Positions 33,965-43,547 of a stretch of 64,000 bases of DNA are shown here, piece after piece. Origin of the DNA: CADEDH01 sp963732695 (GTDB lineage Bacteria; Actinomycetota; Acidimicrobiia; Acidimicrobiales; SZUA-35); assembly GCA_963732695.1 (NCBI GenBank), contig CAVTAP010000002.1, positions 16,751 to 80,750 on the forward strand, given 5' to 3'. The notes below the pieces were generated by a model. The model had not been told where the DNA came from and did not search any database. It worked only from the letters and a program-made list of their open reading frames with translations. Made by a program: the position numbers and the translations under genes. Position 1 is the stretch's first letter; every line of letters begins with the position of its first letter.

Positions 33965-35181
33965 CAGGCAGCAACCGGAGTCGCCGTGGCGTCGGGTAGG
34001 TCGTAGGGGATCTTGTACATGTCGGCGGCGTTGCGCCACAGGATCCGCTCGCACTCGCTCGGGCTGGTGCCGGCCCGCTGGAGGATCTCCAGTCCCAGCT
34101 CGTAATCGACTGGCCAGGCCGACGACGAGTGGGGGAAATCGGGGCCCCACATGATGTTGCCGACGCCGATGTCATAACGGTCGTGCGCGGCGATCTCATC
34201 GAAGATGTAGACGACGGACACGTTCTGGCGGAAGTACTCGCTCGGAAGCATGGGCAGGCCCCAGTCTCGCCGGTTGCGGATCACCGACTGGTCGAAACGC
34301 TCCAGGTAGTACGGCACCCAGCCGGCGTAGACCTCCGAGCCGATGAACTTGAGCTCGGGGAAACGCTCGAACACGCCCGATCGCATCATGCGCCACAGGA
34401 TCACCGGGAAGCTGCCGGCGGCGATGTCGAGCCCCATCTTCTTGGCCCGTTCGCGCCCTTCGGCCACGCCGGCAGCGGTGATGCGCGAGCCGAGGTCGCC
34501 CACCGGGAAGAAGAACTGGGTGTGCACGTTGATGGGCATGCCCATCTCCACCGCAGCGGCCCAGAAGCGGTCGTCGTCGGGGGTGGGATCGGTGAACGAG
34601 CCGCTGGGGTAGGCCTCGAGCTGCAGCGTCATGAGGCCCAGATCGGCGATGCGTCGGAGCTCCTCCATGGCGTCGTCGATGCCGGTGGTGGGGAGCGTGG
34701 CGTTGCAGACGAAGCGCTCGGGGGCGTAGGCCTGGAAGTCGGCGATCCAGTCGTTGTAGACCTTGAAACAGGCCAGGGAGAGTTCGCGGTCCGGGCACAG
34801 CTTGATGCCGTTCCAGACCGTGCCGACACCGTTGTAGATGATCTCGGCGTCGATGTTGTCCTCGAGGATCTCGCCCACCCGGGCGGCGGGGTCGTAGCTG
34901 CCCGGGAAGACATCCTCGTAACGCACTCCGCGGTTCTTGATCTGCTTGAAGCCCTCGACGAGCGACGCCCGGTCGAAGCGCTTGGAGGAACGGGAGTACA
35001 TGGTGCCGAAGCCGAGCACCGACGGCCGGGTCTGGCCTTCCATGATCCAGGCGTGGCCCTTGGTCCGCTCGGTCTCGATCACGCGCGGACCCCGGTCACG
35101 GAAACGCTCGGGGAGGTTGTCGACCCAGAGGTTCGGTGGCTCGTTGACGTGCCCGTCGGCGGAGATCGCTCGGTACTGCAT
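33964..35181 (-). CDS. Amidohydrolase-2 family protein
   Basis: This 405-aa intact protein starts MQYRAISADGHVNEPPNL with the DGH variant of the DxH motif. It contains GSYDPAARVGEILEDNIDAEIIYN, INVHTQFFFPVG with the second metal His, LKFIGSEVYAGWVPYYLERF and NIMWGPDFPHSSSAWP with the late acid residue. It is clearly paralogous to the gene at 32788 (shared YNDW, PSGS/PSGA, PSEY/PSDY segments) and may have arisen by tandem duplication. GAGGAGAA precedes ATG 35181. It is first in a minus-strand operon of about six genes under operator 9. Confidence 0.88.
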   Translation of the reverse strand: MQYRAISADGHVNEPPNLWVDNLPERFRDRGPRVIETERTKGHAWIMEGQTRPSVLGFGTMYSRSSKRFDRASLVEGFKQIKNRGVRYEDVFPGSYDPAARVGEILEDNIDAEIIYNGVGTVWNGIKLCPDRELSLACFKVYNDWIADFQAYAPERFVCNATLPTTGIDDAMEELRRIADLGLMTLQLEAYPSGSFTDPTPDDDRFWAAAVEMGMPINVHTQFFFPVGDLGSRITAAGVAEGRERAKKMGLDIAAGSFPVILWRMMRSGVFERFPELKFIGSEVYAGWVPYYLERFDQSVIRNRRDWGLPMLPSEYFRQNVSVVYIFDEIAAHDRYDIGVGNIMWGPDFPHSSSAWPVDYELGLEILQRAGTSPSECERILWRNAADMYKIPYDLPDATATPVAA

Positions 35182-35235
35182 GGTCTGGTTCTCCTCGAAG
35201 CTTCCTGGAGGACTGTAGCAGCGTCGGTCAGAAGA

Positions 35236-35251
35236 TGACAGTCCTCTGCCA
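35236..35251 (-). promoter_or_regulatory. Operator 9
   Basis: On plus: TGACAGTCCTCTGCCA. It is 54 nt upstream of the amidohydrolase start 35181. On the minus strand GAATGT ends on the repeat. It heads the longest minus-strand operon (35181 to 28850). Confidence 0.68.
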
Positions 35252-35300
35252 CATTCTCCTTCCGGCGCATTCCCCCTCTGCCGCATGCATGGTGCGAGCC

Positions 35301-36062
35301 TCAGCGGGCCGTCATGCCGCCATCGACGACGATGACCTGGCCGCTCACGTAGGAAGCGTCGTCCGAGGCCAAGAAGGCCACCACCTTGCCGATCTCATCG
35401 GGCTCGCCCCAGCGACCGAGCGGCACCCGGAGCGTGTCGGTGATGAAAGTGTCGGCATCGGGCGCGGTGTGGAGGCGCTCGGTCAGCGCCGTCTTGATGT
35501 AGCCCGGGCACACCGCGTTGACCCGGATGTTCTGGGGGCCGTATGCGAGAGCGAGGGTCTTCGTCAGGCCGATGACGCCATGCTTAGCCGTGGGGTAACC
35601 CATGCGTTCGACGTGGGTGGCCAGCGACCCGCGGATGGAGGAGATCGACCCGATGTGGATGATGTTCCCACCGCCATTTCGTTCCAGCTCGGGCAGGCTG
35701 TGACGAGACGCGTAGTAGGGGCCCTTCAGGAACAAGTCGATGGACCGGTGCCAGGCGTCGTCACCGGAGATCGGCGCCCCGGCGCTGGTCACCACGCAGT
35801 CCAGGCGCCCGAAGATCGCCACCGTGTCCGACACCGCCGCCTGGACCGCGGATTCGTCGGTGATATCGGTGGTGACGACGTGCGCCCGGCCGCCGGCCTC
35901 GGTGATGCGGGCGGCGACACGGCGCCCACCTGCGGTGTCCGGGTCGGCGATGACCGCCGCATGTCCACGATCGGCGAGGGCGACGGCGCACGCCTCGCCG
36001 ATGCCGGAGGCGGCGCCGAACACCAGGGCCACGCGGTCAGGGGGAACGGGTGCTGTCGTCAT
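35301..36062 (-). CDS. Short-chain dehydrogenase/reductase
   Basis: This 253-aa classical SDR of normal length has FGAASGIG for the cofactor loop, TSAGAPIS for the NNAG motif, Ser in IGSISSIRG, YxxxK in GYPTAKHGVIG and the ending VSGQVIVVDGGMT. VIADPDTAGG with Asp after the second strand suggests NAD(H) preference. ATG 36062 is only 19 nt from operator 10, so the leader is very short. Its stop is 49 nt before operator 9, so it is probably a one-gene unit. Confidence 0.88.
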   Translation of the reverse strand: MTTAPVPPDRVALVFGAASGIGEACAVALADRGHAAVIADPDTAGGRRVAARITEAGGRAHVVTTDITDESAVQAAVSDTVAIFGRLDCVVTSAGAPISGDDAWHRSIDLFLKGPYYASRHSLPELERNGGGNIIHIGSISSIRGSLATHVERMGYPTAKHGVIGLTKTLALAYGPQNIRVNAVCPGYIKTALTERLHTAPDADTFITDTLRVPLGRWGEPDEIGKVVAFLASDDASYVSGQVIVVDGGMTAR

Positions 36063-36081
36063 CGAGACATCTTGGCAAACG

Positions 36082-36097
36082 TGACAGCGTACTGTCA
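36082..36097 (-). promoter_or_regulatory. Operator 10
   Basis: On plus: TGACAGCGTACTGTCA, both arms perfect. It is 19 nt upstream of the SDR start at 36062. Confidence 0.72.
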
Positions 36098-36139
36098 GAT
36101 GATCCGGATGGCCGCGTCGTCGCCCGTATCGAAGCGGGG

Positions 36140-37162
36140 TCAGCGGCGACGGAGCTTCGGGGTGTGAGTGGCGGGGGCGCGGAAGCCGTCGTCGCCGGCG
36201 GTGAGGTTGCGGCCCGGGGGGATGATGGCGTCGATGGCATCGAGGATCTCGGTGCTGAGCGCCACCTCGGCGGCACCGAGCTGGCTCTCGAGGTGCTCCA
36301 TCGTGCGGGGGCCGATGATGGCGGCGGTGACGGCCGGGTGGTTGAGCACGAAGGCGAGCGACAGGTGGATGAGCGACAGCCCGGCCGACTCGGCGAGCAC
36401 GGTGAGCTCCTCGACGACGTCGAGCTTGCGCAGGTTCTCCGGGTTGGTGAGGTCGTAGCGATGGGGGACCCGGTTCGAGCGGCTGCTCTCCATCTGGGTG
36501 GTGCCCTTGCGCCACCGGCCCGACAGCCAACCGCCGCCCAGCGGGCCCCAGCAGATCACCCCCATGTCGTGGCGTTGGCAGACGGGGAGCGCATCGGCCT
36601 CGACGCGTCGGTAGATGACCGAGTACGGCGGCTGCTCGCACACGAAGCGCTCCAGGTTGCGGCGCTCGGCCACCCACTGGGCCTCGACGATCTCCTCGGC
36701 CGGGTAGGTGGAGCTACCGAGGTACCGGACCTTGCCGGCCCGGACCAGGTCAGTGAGTGCGCCGAGGGTTTCCTCGTGCGAGGTGTGCTCGTCGAGGCGA
36801 TGGATCTGGAAGAGGTCGATGTAGTCGGTCCCGAGACGGCGGAGGCTGTCCTCGCAGGCCCGGGTGACCCATCGGCGTGAGGAGCCGGCCATGTTACGGT
36901 CGGGACCCATGGGCCAGTGGCACTTGGTGGCCAGCACCACGTCGTCGCGCCGGCCCTTGAGCGCCTTGGCCAGGATCTCCTCGGACTCGCCCAGGCTGTA
37001 GGCGTCGGCCGTGTCGATGAAGTTGATGCCGGCGTCGAGCGCGGCGTGGGTGATGCGGATGCAGTCGTCGTGGTCGGTGTTGCCCCACGCGCCGAACATC
37101 ATGGCCCCGAGGCATACGTCGCTCACGCGAACGCCCGTGCGGCCGAGGACTCTGTACTCCAT
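36140..37162 (-). CDS. Aldo/keto reductase
   Basis: This 340-aa NADPH-dependent (beta/alpha)8 oxidoreductase has the tetrad Asp and Tyr in DTADAYSLGESEEIL, Lys in VVLATKCHWP and His in DLFQIHRLDE. MEYRVLGRTGVRVSDVCLGAMMFG is the standard N-terminus and VICWGPLGGGWLSGRW the cofactor-side loop. It would reduce aldehydes or ketones released in the pathway. ATG 37162 lies 19 nt from operator 11, which itself overlaps the end of the preceding CoA-transferase gene, so it has a private promoter. Confidence 0.92.
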   Translation of the reverse strand: MEYRVLGRTGVRVSDVCLGAMMFGAWGNTDHDDCIRITHAALDAGINFIDTADAYSLGESEEILAKALKGRRDDVVLATKCHWPMGPDRNMAGSSRRWVTRACEDSLRRLGTDYIDLFQIHRLDEHTSHEETLGALTDLVRAGKVRYLGSSTYPAEEIVEAQWVAERRNLERFVCEQPPYSVIYRRVEADALPVCQRHDMGVICWGPLGGGWLSGRWRKGTTQMESSRSNRVPHRYDLTNPENLRKLDVVEELTVLAESAGLSLIHLSLAFVLNHPAVTAAIIGPRTMEHLESQLGAAEVALSTEILDAIDAIIPPGRNLTAGDDGFRAPATHTPKLRRR

Positions 37163-37181
37163 CGGTGCACGATACAGGTGA

Positions 37182-37197
37182 CGGCAGTCGACTGTCA
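37182..37197 (-). promoter_or_regulatory. Operator 11, overlapping the end of a coding gene
   Basis: On plus: CGGCAGTCGACTGTCA. On minus CAAACT ends on the repeat. The last three bases are the stop codon of the double CoA-transferase (37195-37197). It is 19 nt upstream of the aldo/keto reductase start. Confidence 0.65.
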
Positions 37198-39708
37198 GTT
37201 TGATGACCGCGGCGCACCGGCGACCGGTGGCGCGGGGCCGAGGACCACCACGCCGTCTGCGGCCAGCGAGTCGATGGCGACCTCGGTGTAACCGGCGCCG
37301 GCCAGGATCGACCGGGTGTGCTCGCCCAGATCGCAGAATGACGGCGCCAGCGACGGGGTGGACGAGAACGAGACGACCGGGGCGTAGCGGTGGTAGGCGC
37401 CGCCGAGCGACGGGTGCGAGGCCTCGGTCATCACACCGAGGGCGATGGCCTGGGGGTCCTCGTACAGGTAGGCGAAGTGGGTGCGCTCGTCGGCCGTGAC
37501 GCACCCCACCCGGGCGGTCCGGAGGCGCTTCTCCCACCCGGCCGCCGTGTCGCCGAGGAACACCGGGACCAGCTCGGCCTCCAGCGCCGCCCGGTTGGCC
37601 AGACGGGCCGGGACAGTGGCGAAACGGGGATCGGCGGCCAGCTCGGCGCGGCCGATGGCGCCGGCCAGCCGGGCGAAGGCGGCATTGTCGTCGGCCACCA
37701 GCATGATCCAGTGCGGATCGGGGTTGGCGTGGGGTCCCAACGCCCCGGGCTCGGCGGCGTGGGCGCACTCGTACAGCCGGTGGGCGCCACCGATGCCGAA
37801 CTGGCGGGGGTCGACCGGAGGGCGGCCGGGCTTGCCCGGGTGGGCGAACGCGTCGTCGAAGTTGAGGTAGATGTTCGACACGATCATGAACGACTCGGCG
37901 TCGAGCGGCCCGCCCCGACGGTGCTGGGCGAACAAAGCGATGGCGGCGGCGGCCGCGTGGCCCAGTGCAGCGACGGGATCGGCTCCGCTCTCGCGCAGCG
38001 GCGGGTTGCCCGCTCCGGTCTGGTATTCGGTCTGGCCGGCGAAGGCGGCGATGACCGGGTCGATCGCCGGTTGGCCGGCGTACGGGCCGGTCGAGCCGTA
38101 GGACGCGGCGTAGTGGTAGAGCAGGTTCGGGTTGACGCTCCGCAGGGTGTCGGCGTCCATCCCCAGGCTGTCGGGGACCCGGCCACGGAAGTTGTGGATG
38201 AACATGTCGGCGCTGGCGACCAGCCGGTGGAGGATCTCGCGGCCCATGTCGGACTTGAGGTCGATGGCGATCGACTCCTTGCCCTGCATGGCCCGCACCA
38301 TGTTGTTGTGGCCGATGGCGCTGACCGGGTCGCCTCCCCCCTTGCCGAGCCGGCGGTACGGGTCGCCGGCGAGCGGCTCGATCTTGATCACCCGGGCGCC
38401 CAGCTCGGCCAGCAGGGCCGTGGCGAAGGGGAGTGCGTAGTAGTAGCCGGCCTCGATGATGGTCACACCGTCGAGCGGGCCCCGCAGCGCGTCGCGGGTG
38501 GGCGAGGGAGCGACCACGGGTGAAACATCGGCGCCCAGGACAGCCGCGGTGTGCTCGCCGGGGGTCGGTGCGGGCCTGATGTCGGCCGGCGCCGCAGGGA
38601 TCCGGACCAGCCCCCCGATCTGGCGCACGGTGCCGAGACGGGGATCATCGACATCGACGACCAACCCGGTCGCCGTCACCTGTGGGTGGACGAGCGCCTC
38701 CTGGGTGGTCTGCACGATGTCGGCGCACACGTGGCGATGGGGAAGGTAGGCCTCCATCCACTCGGCCGCCGTCCGTTCCTTCATGCGGGCCTGCACCCGG
38801 GTGACCAGCTCCACCTTGGCGTCGTCGTCGGGGAACGTGGTCGGGGCACCCTTGAAGCGGTCGTCGTCCCAGATCCACGAGAACCCGATGGCGTCGATCC
38901 ATGCCGGGAAGAAGTGGGGTTCCGACAGCGAGTGCATGATCCACCGGCCGTCCTGGCACTCGGTCATCATCCCGGTGAGGGTGACCTCCCGAGGATCGCG
39001 GTGGTGGGCCAAGGGGTTGATGGCGTCGGACACCGTCCGCGTCGACCCCGTCCGGTCGTGCGGGAGCTCCTCGCCCTGGCGGAGCAGCCAGCGGACCTGC
39101 GGGTTCTGCCGGCAGCTGAGCGAGTGGAGCATGTTGGTGTCGACCCTCTGGCCGGCACCGGTGAGGTCGCGGGCCCGGAGGGCGCTGAGCGTGCCCATCA
39201 CGGCCAGCATGGCGGTGAAGTACGTGCCGTCGGGGCACGATCGGTAGATGGGGCGCTGTCCGTCGCGCTCCCAGCCCGGTTGGTCGCGGAAGACGCCCGC
39301 CTTGGCCATGACCAGCGAGTCGGCCGGCTGGACCTCGGCGTACGGGCCGGTGAGGCCGAACCCGGTGATCCCGCACAGGACGAGCACCGGGTGTTCTGCT
39401 TCGATCCGACCGTCGTTGAAGCCGAGGGGATCGGGGTCGCCCGGGCGGGTGTCGTGGACCACCGCATCGAACCCGGGGAGGAGCCGGAGGACCTGGGCCC
39501 GACCCTCGGGTCCGGTGAGGTCGAGGTGGATGCTCAGCTTGCCCCGCTGCAGGAACGGGTACGCGGGCATGGCCTCGATCGGGTCGGTCCCCGGGTGCTC
39601 GACGCGGACGACCTCGGCGCCGTAGTCGGCGAGGATCATGGTCGCCAGGGACCCGGCCTCCCGCCGGCTGGTGTCGAGCACTCGGATGCCGGCGCATGCC
39701 CCCTGCAT
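37195..39708 (-). CDS. Tandem double CaiB/BaiF family CoA-transferase
   Basis: This 837-aa protein is two class III CoA-transferase domains in one chain. Domain 1 (about 1-400) has GIRVLDTSRREAGSLATMILADYGAEVVRVEHPG and YRSCPDGTYFTAMLAVMGTL with the expected Asp. Domain 2 (about 420-837) has GVTIIEAGYYYALPFATALLAELGARVIKIEPLAGDPY, KESIAIDLK and ESGADPVAALGHAAAAAIAL with a matching Asp. Separate enzymes are ~400 aa and dimerise as interlocked rings, so the fusion may make an obligate pseudo-heterodimer. ATG 39708 follows AGAGGGGATC. It diverges from the acyl-CoA dehydrogenase over operator 12. Confidence 0.9.
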   Translation of the reverse strand: MQGACAGIRVLDTSRREAGSLATMILADYGAEVVRVEHPGTDPIEAMPAYPFLQRGKLSIHLDLTGPEGRAQVLRLLPGFDAVVHDTRPGDPDPLGFNDGRIEAEHPVLVLCGITGFGLTGPYAEVQPADSLVMAKAGVFRDQPGWERDGQRPIYRSCPDGTYFTAMLAVMGTLSALRARDLTGAGQRVDTNMLHSLSCRQNPQVRWLLRQGEELPHDRTGSTRTVSDAINPLAHHRDPREVTLTGMMTECQDGRWIMHSLSEPHFFPAWIDAIGFSWIWDDDRFKGAPTTFPDDDAKVELVTRVQARMKERTAAEWMEAYLPHRHVCADIVQTTQEALVHPQVTATGLVVDVDDPRLGTVRQIGGLVRIPAAPADIRPAPTPGEHTAAVLGADVSPVVAPSPTRDALRGPLDGVTIIEAGYYYALPFATALLAELGARVIKIEPLAGDPYRRLGKGGGDPVSAIGHNNMVRAMQGKESIAIDLKSDMGREILHRLVASADMFIHNFRGRVPDSLGMDADTLRSVNPNLLYHYAASYGSTGPYAGQPAIDPVIAAFAGQTEYQTGAGNPPLRESGADPVAALGHAAAAAIALFAQHRRGGPLDAESFMIVSNIYLNFDDAFAHPGKPGRPPVDPRQFGIGGAHRLYECAHAAEPGALGPHANPDPHWIMLVADDNAAFARLAGAIGRAELAADPRFATVPARLANRAALEAELVPVFLGDTAAGWEKRLRTARVGCVTADERTHFAYLYEDPQAIALGVMTEASHPSLGGAYHRYAPVVSFSSTPSLAPSFCDLGEHTRSILAGAGYTEVAIDSLAADGVVVLGPAPPVAGAPRSSN

Positions 39709-39761
39709 GTGATCCCCTCTCTGACCGCTCGGCGCCATCGTAGGCGTGGCTCCTTGCGAAA

Positions 39762-39777
39762 TGACAGTGACCTGCCA
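39762..39777 (+). promoter_or_regulatory. Operator 12, divergent promoter
   Basis: TGACAGTGACCTGCCA is 17 nt from the plus start (39795) and 53 nt from the minus start (39708). On minus AATAGT ends on the repeat. Confidence 0.7.
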
Positions 39778-39794
39778 CTATTGTACCGGGCATC

Positions 39795-40985
39795 ATGATG
39801 ACGCCCGGAGCCTCGCTCGACAGCTTGCGCGCCGACGTGCGCGACTGGTGCGCCGCCCATGTTCCCGTCGATTGGCGGGTCCGGCAGCGCGGGGTCAGCC
39901 ACCGTGAGCTGGTCGAGTTCCTGCGCTGGTGGGGTGGAGAGCTTCGTGGCTCGGGCCTGCTGGCCCCGCACTGGCCGGCCGAGTGGGGCGGCGGCTTCTC
40001 GATTGCCGAGCAGGTGGTGATCGCCGAAGAGCTGGCCCGCGGCGACGTCCCCCGCAACGGCCTCTACCACGTCGCGGTGTTCAACGTCGGTCCCACGCTG
40101 ATCCACAACGGAACTCCCGAGCAGCAGCAGCGGTTCCTCCGGGGCATCTGGGACGGCGAGGTGTGGTGCCAGGGCTACTCCGAGCCCGATGCCGGCTCCG
40201 ACCTCGCCAGCTTGCAGACCCAGGCCGTGCGTGACGGCGACGACTTCGTGGTCACCGGCCAGAAGGTGTGGACCAGCTGGGCCAACGACGCTGACTGGTG
40301 CCTGCTGCTGGCCCGTACCGACCCCGAGGCCACCAAACACAAGGGCATCAGCTGCCTGGTGGTCGACATGCGCACCCCGGGGATCGACGTCCGCCCCATC
40401 ACCCAGGCCTGGGGTCCGGCCGACTTCAACGAGGTGTTCTTCGACGAGGTGAGGGTTCCGGCGACCAACGTGATCGGCGCCGAGAACGAGGGGTGGAGGG
40501 TGGCCCAGGGCACCCTCGCCGCCGAGCGTGCCATCTCGATCCTGGAGATGACCGAACGCATCCAGCGCAACGGCATCGAGGCCGCGGTGGCCGACACCGC
40601 GGCGTGGCTGCTCGACGATGGCCGGCCGGCGCTCGACGATCCCGCGGTCCGCGAGGCCCTCGCCGAGAGCTATGCCGAGATCCAGGTGGTCCGCCACGTC
40701 CTGAACCAGATGATCGACGGGATCATCCGAGGCATCGACGTGAGCGGGACGGCGTCGGTCATCAAGGTGCTGTACACCGATGTGCTGTACAAGCTCACCC
40801 GCCGGGTCACCGCCCTGCAGGGCGTGGCCGGTCAGCTCGACGGTCCCGTGCTGGCCTGCGCCGGGTGGGAGACGGGCTTCTGGATGAACGACTACATCCA
40901 CTCGTTCGGCTGGCTCATCGGCGGGGGCACGAACGAGATCCAACGCAATGTGATCGGCGAGCGCATGCTCGGCCTGCCGCGGTGA
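39795..40985 (+). CDS. Acyl-CoA dehydrogenase
   Basis: This 396-aa FAD-dependent dehydrogenase has the flavin/substrate segments WCQGYSEPDAGSDLASLQTQAV and VVTGQKVWTSWANDADWCLLLART, the middle beta domain VFFDEVRVPATNVIGAENEGW, and the C-terminal helices ending GGGTNEIQRNVIGERMLGLPR. It introduces the 2,3-double bond in an acyl-CoA. It is the complete-domain partner of the shorter, more divergent dehydrogenase at 41134; such pairs often form alpha2beta2 enzymes in steroid side-chain degradation, where only one chain binds FAD. ATG 39795 (or 39798) is 17 nt after operator 12. Confidence 0.93.
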   Translation: MMTPGASLDSLRADVRDWCAAHVPVDWRVRQRGVSHRELVEFLRWWGGELRGSGLLAPHWPAEWGGGFSIAEQVVIAEELARGDVPRNGLYHVAVFNVGPTLIHNGTPEQQQRFLRGIWDGEVWCQGYSEPDAGSDLASLQTQAVRDGDDFVVTGQKVWTSWANDADWCLLLARTDPEATKHKGISCLVVDMRTPGIDVRPITQAWGPADFNEVFFDEVRVPATNVIGAENEGWRVAQGTLAAERAISILEMTERIQRNGIEAAVADTAAWLLDDGRPALDDPAVREALAESYAEIQVVRHVLNQMIDGIIRGIDVSGTASVIKVLYTDVLYKLTRRVTALQGVAGQLDGPVLACAGWETGFWMNDYIHSFGWLIGGGTNEIQRNVIGERMLGLPR

Positions 40986-41133
40986 GGCTATGGAGAATCG
41001 GCCTCACTCGGTCGCTTCGCTCGCTCCGTTCGGGCGAGTTTCGTGGAGGTGCCGGCTTCGGCGGCCCGCGTCATGGGTGCACCGGGATGGCAAAGCCACA
41101 CCGGTGCAGGGCGGCGGGGGGAGTGAGGTCGCC

Positions 41134-42282
41134 ATGCTGAGCCCCGAAGAGCGCGACGAGCTGCGGTCCACCGCACGGTCCCTGCTGAGCCGTCAGTCCT
41201 CGCCCGCTGCGGTCCGGGCCGTGGTCGGGTCCGAGTGGGGGTTCGATGCCGACCTGTGGGCCACCATGGTCGAGCTGGGCTGGACCGGCATCCACGTGGC
41301 CGAGGAGCACGGCGGTGCCGGGTGCGGGCTCGGCGACCTGGCCGTGGTCCTCCACGAGCTCGGCCGCGCCATCACCCCGGGGCCGTTCCTGCCCAGCGCC
41401 GTGTTGGCCACCACGGCGTTCGCCCATGCATCGAACGGCGACGCGGCGGGTCCCCGGCTGGCTGCGCTGGCCGCCGGCGAGGCAGTGGGGACCGTGGCCT
41501 TCGCCGGGTCTGCGGGCGCTTACGAGCACAGTCGCCTCGACGTGATGTGGCGTGCCGACGGCGCGCACGTCCGGCTCGACGGAGTCGCCGGTTTCGTGCT
41601 CCACGCCGACGCCGCCACCGAGATGGTGGTCGTTGCTCGGGGCGGCGACGGCGCCCTCGCCATGGTGGCCGTCGACCCTCGCTCGCCGGGTGTCGATGTG
41701 GCGGCCACGCCCTGCGTCGACGAGACCCGCCGGATGGCTCGGGTGTCCTTCGCCGACGTGGCCGTACCCGTGGGCGACCTGCTCTGCGAGCCCGGACCGG
41801 AAGCCGAGCGCTTGGCCGGCCTCGTGCTGGCCGCCGGGGTGGTGGCCGCGGGGTGCGACGCCACCGGGGTGGCCGAGCGGGTGCTCGAGGTGACGGCTCG
41901 CTACGCCACCGAGCGGATGCAGTTCGGCAAGCCCATCGGTTCGTTCCAGGCCGTCAAGCACCACTGCGCCAACATGGCCATCAGCGTGGAGGCCAGCCGG
42001 GCGGCCACCCGGGCGGCGGCCGACCAGCTCGACGGCGACCCGGCCGGGTGGGCGGCCACCGCCGCCGTCACCGCCTCGTACGTGGGCCCGGCGTGTGCCG
42101 AAGCCTGCGCGCTCGGCCTGCTGGTGCACGGTGGCATCGGGTTCACCTGGGAGCACGACGCCCACCTGTACCTCAAGCGAGCCAAGCTCGACGAGGTGCT
42201 TTTCGGCACGCCGGCGTGGTACCGCCGTCGTTTGGCCGACCTGACCTTCCCGGGGCTCGTGACCGCCCGCGGTGGCCGATGA
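41134..42282 (+). CDS. Acyl-CoA dehydrogenase, divergent partner subunit type
   Basis: This 382-aa acyl-CoA dehydrogenase fold protein has LGWTGIHVAEEHGGAGCGLGDLAVVLHELGRA, a middle domain of short strands, RYATERMQFGKPIGSFQAVKHHCANM, then LLVHGGIGFTWEHDAHLYLKRAK. The segment corresponding to xxxxEPxAGSD is replaced by GTVAFAGSAGAYEHS, which is common in the non-catalytic or half-site subunit of heteromeric dehydrogenases. ATG 41134 has GGGGGGAGTGAGG upstream. The 148-nt gap to the previous gene holds a GC-rich near-palindrome (41013-41040 region). It probably works with the gene at 39795. Confidence 0.88.
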   Translation: MLSPEERDELRSTARSLLSRQSSPAAVRAVVGSEWGFDADLWATMVELGWTGIHVAEEHGGAGCGLGDLAVVLHELGRAITPGPFLPSAVLATTAFAHASNGDAAGPRLAALAAGEAVGTVAFAGSAGAYEHSRLDVMWRADGAHVRLDGVAGFVLHADAATEMVVVARGGDGALAMVAVDPRSPGVDVAATPCVDETRRMARVSFADVAVPVGDLLCEPGPEAERLAGLVLAAGVVAAGCDATGVAERVLEVTARYATERMQFGKPIGSFQAVKHHCANMAISVEASRAATRAAADQLDGDPAGWAATAAVTASYVGPACAEACALGLLVHGGIGFTWEHDAHLYLKRAKLDEVLFGTPAWYRRRLADLTFPGLVTARGGR

Positions 42283-42317
42283 CGGTGTGCAACAGAGACG
42301 ACGAAGGGACGCGACAC

Positions 42318-43547
42318 ATGGCTGAGGAGACGTGGACCGGCACCAAGCCCCGGGAGCTCGACGAGGAGACCCTGGAGCTGGTGCGCCGACAGATCAGCAT
42401 CCCGGTGCGCCACTCGGCGCGCCAGCACAACGAGCTGTCGTCGGTCGACTCGTTCCGGCACTTCGCCCGGGCCTACGGCGACGGGAACCCGCTGTACAAC
42501 GACCCCGCGTACGCGGCGGCCAGCTCGTGGGGCGCGTCCATCGCGCCGCCGCTGTACCCGTTCGTGTCCGGGGTGTTCCGCCCGGTCAACCTGACCGAGG
42601 TCGAGCGGTCCACGATGAAGGGCGGCGACCCACTGGCCGGGATCGGCCAGTACATGTGCGGCGAGCGGTGGATCTTCCCCCGGCCGGTGCGGGCCGGCGA
42701 CGTGTTGTGGATGTCCCAGACCATGCACTCGGCCGAGCTGCGGCCGAGCTCGTTCGGCGGGGGCACGGGCGCGCTGGTGTCGCACCGGTGGTCCTGGGAG
42801 GACGAGGCGGGCGACCCGTTCGCCTTCCGCTTCTTGGACTTCTGGCACGCCGATCGTGAGAGGTCCCGCGGCGCCGGCACCAACCGCGACATCGAGCCCG
42901 CCCACTACTCCGAGGAGGATATTGAGCGCTACGACGCCCTGTACGCCGCCGAGGAGACCCGGGGCGCCACGCCTCGACTGCTCACCGACGTGGCCGTGGG
43001 CGACACCCTGGGGCCCATCGCCAAGGGACCGACCACCATCACCGACATCGTGTGTTGGCACATCGGTGTGGGCTGGGGAACCTATGGCGGGGGGACCTCC
43101 AAGCTGGCTTACGAGAACCGCTCCCGTATCCCGAAGTTCTACCTGAAGAACGATCGCGGCATCTGGGACTCGGCCCAGCGATGCCATTGGGACGACGAGT
43201 GGGCCCAGCGCATGGGTCATCCGGCGGCCTACGACTACGGCGTGATGCGCAGCAACTGGATGGTTCACCTGGTCACGAACTGGATGGGCGACGATGCCTG
43301 GGTGTGGACCGTGAGCACCCGCCAGCGCAAGTTCAACTACATGGGCGACGCCCACGTGATCGAGGGCGTGGTGCGCGAGGTCGACCGGTCGACGAATTCG
43401 GTGACCATCGACGTCACCGGCACCAACCAGCGAGGCGAGGTCACCTGTGACGCCCGCATCGGAGTGATCCTGCCGCCCGCCGAGGGCGGCCACGGCCGCA
43501 TCCCCACGTTCGATCTGGACCAGGTGCCGGAGGCGACCGCTCCGTGA
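42318..43547 (+). CDS. MaoC-like double hot-dog hydratase/dehydratase
   Basis: This 409-aa protein has two hot-dog halves. The N-terminal half has VDSFRHFARAYGDGNPLYNDPAYAAAS (the MaoC D-x-NP-x motif with Tyr instead of His) and RWIFPRPVRAGDVLW. The C-terminal half has DVAVGDTLGPIAKGPTTITDIVCWHIGVGW and TSTRQRKFNYMGD-like strands. Members are (R)-specific enoyl-CoA hydratases or dehydratases, and are longer than single-domain MaoC (~150 aa). It fits the step after the acyl-CoA dehydrogenases just upstream. It ends with a 4-nt overlap (GTGA) to the CoA-transferase. Confidence 0.85.
   Translation: MAEETWTGTKPRELDEETLELVRRQISIPVRHSARQHNELSSVDSFRHFARAYGDGNPLYNDPAYAAASSWGASIAPPLYPFVSGVFRPVNLTEVERSTMKGGDPLAGIGQYMCGERWIFPRPVRAGDVLWMSQTMHSAELRPSSFGGGTGALVSHRWSWEDEAGDPFAFRFLDFWHADRERSRGAGTNRDIEPAHYSEEDIERYDALYAAEETRGATPRLLTDVAVGDTLGPIAKGPTTITDIVCWHIGVGWGTYGGGTSKLAYENRSRIPKFYLKNDRGIWDSAQRCHWDDEWAQRMGHPAAYDYGVMRSNWMVHLVTNWMGDDAWVWTVSTRQRKFNYMGDAHVIEGVVREVDRSTNSVTIDVTGTNQRGEVTCDARIGVILPPAEGGHGRIPTFDLDQVPEATAP

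Noticed and set aside
41013..41041. A terminator or element in the near-palindromic CGCTTCGCTCGCTCCG stretch
   Set aside because: The arms ACTCG/CGAGT are only five bases with a long loop, and such stretches are common in high-GC DNA.
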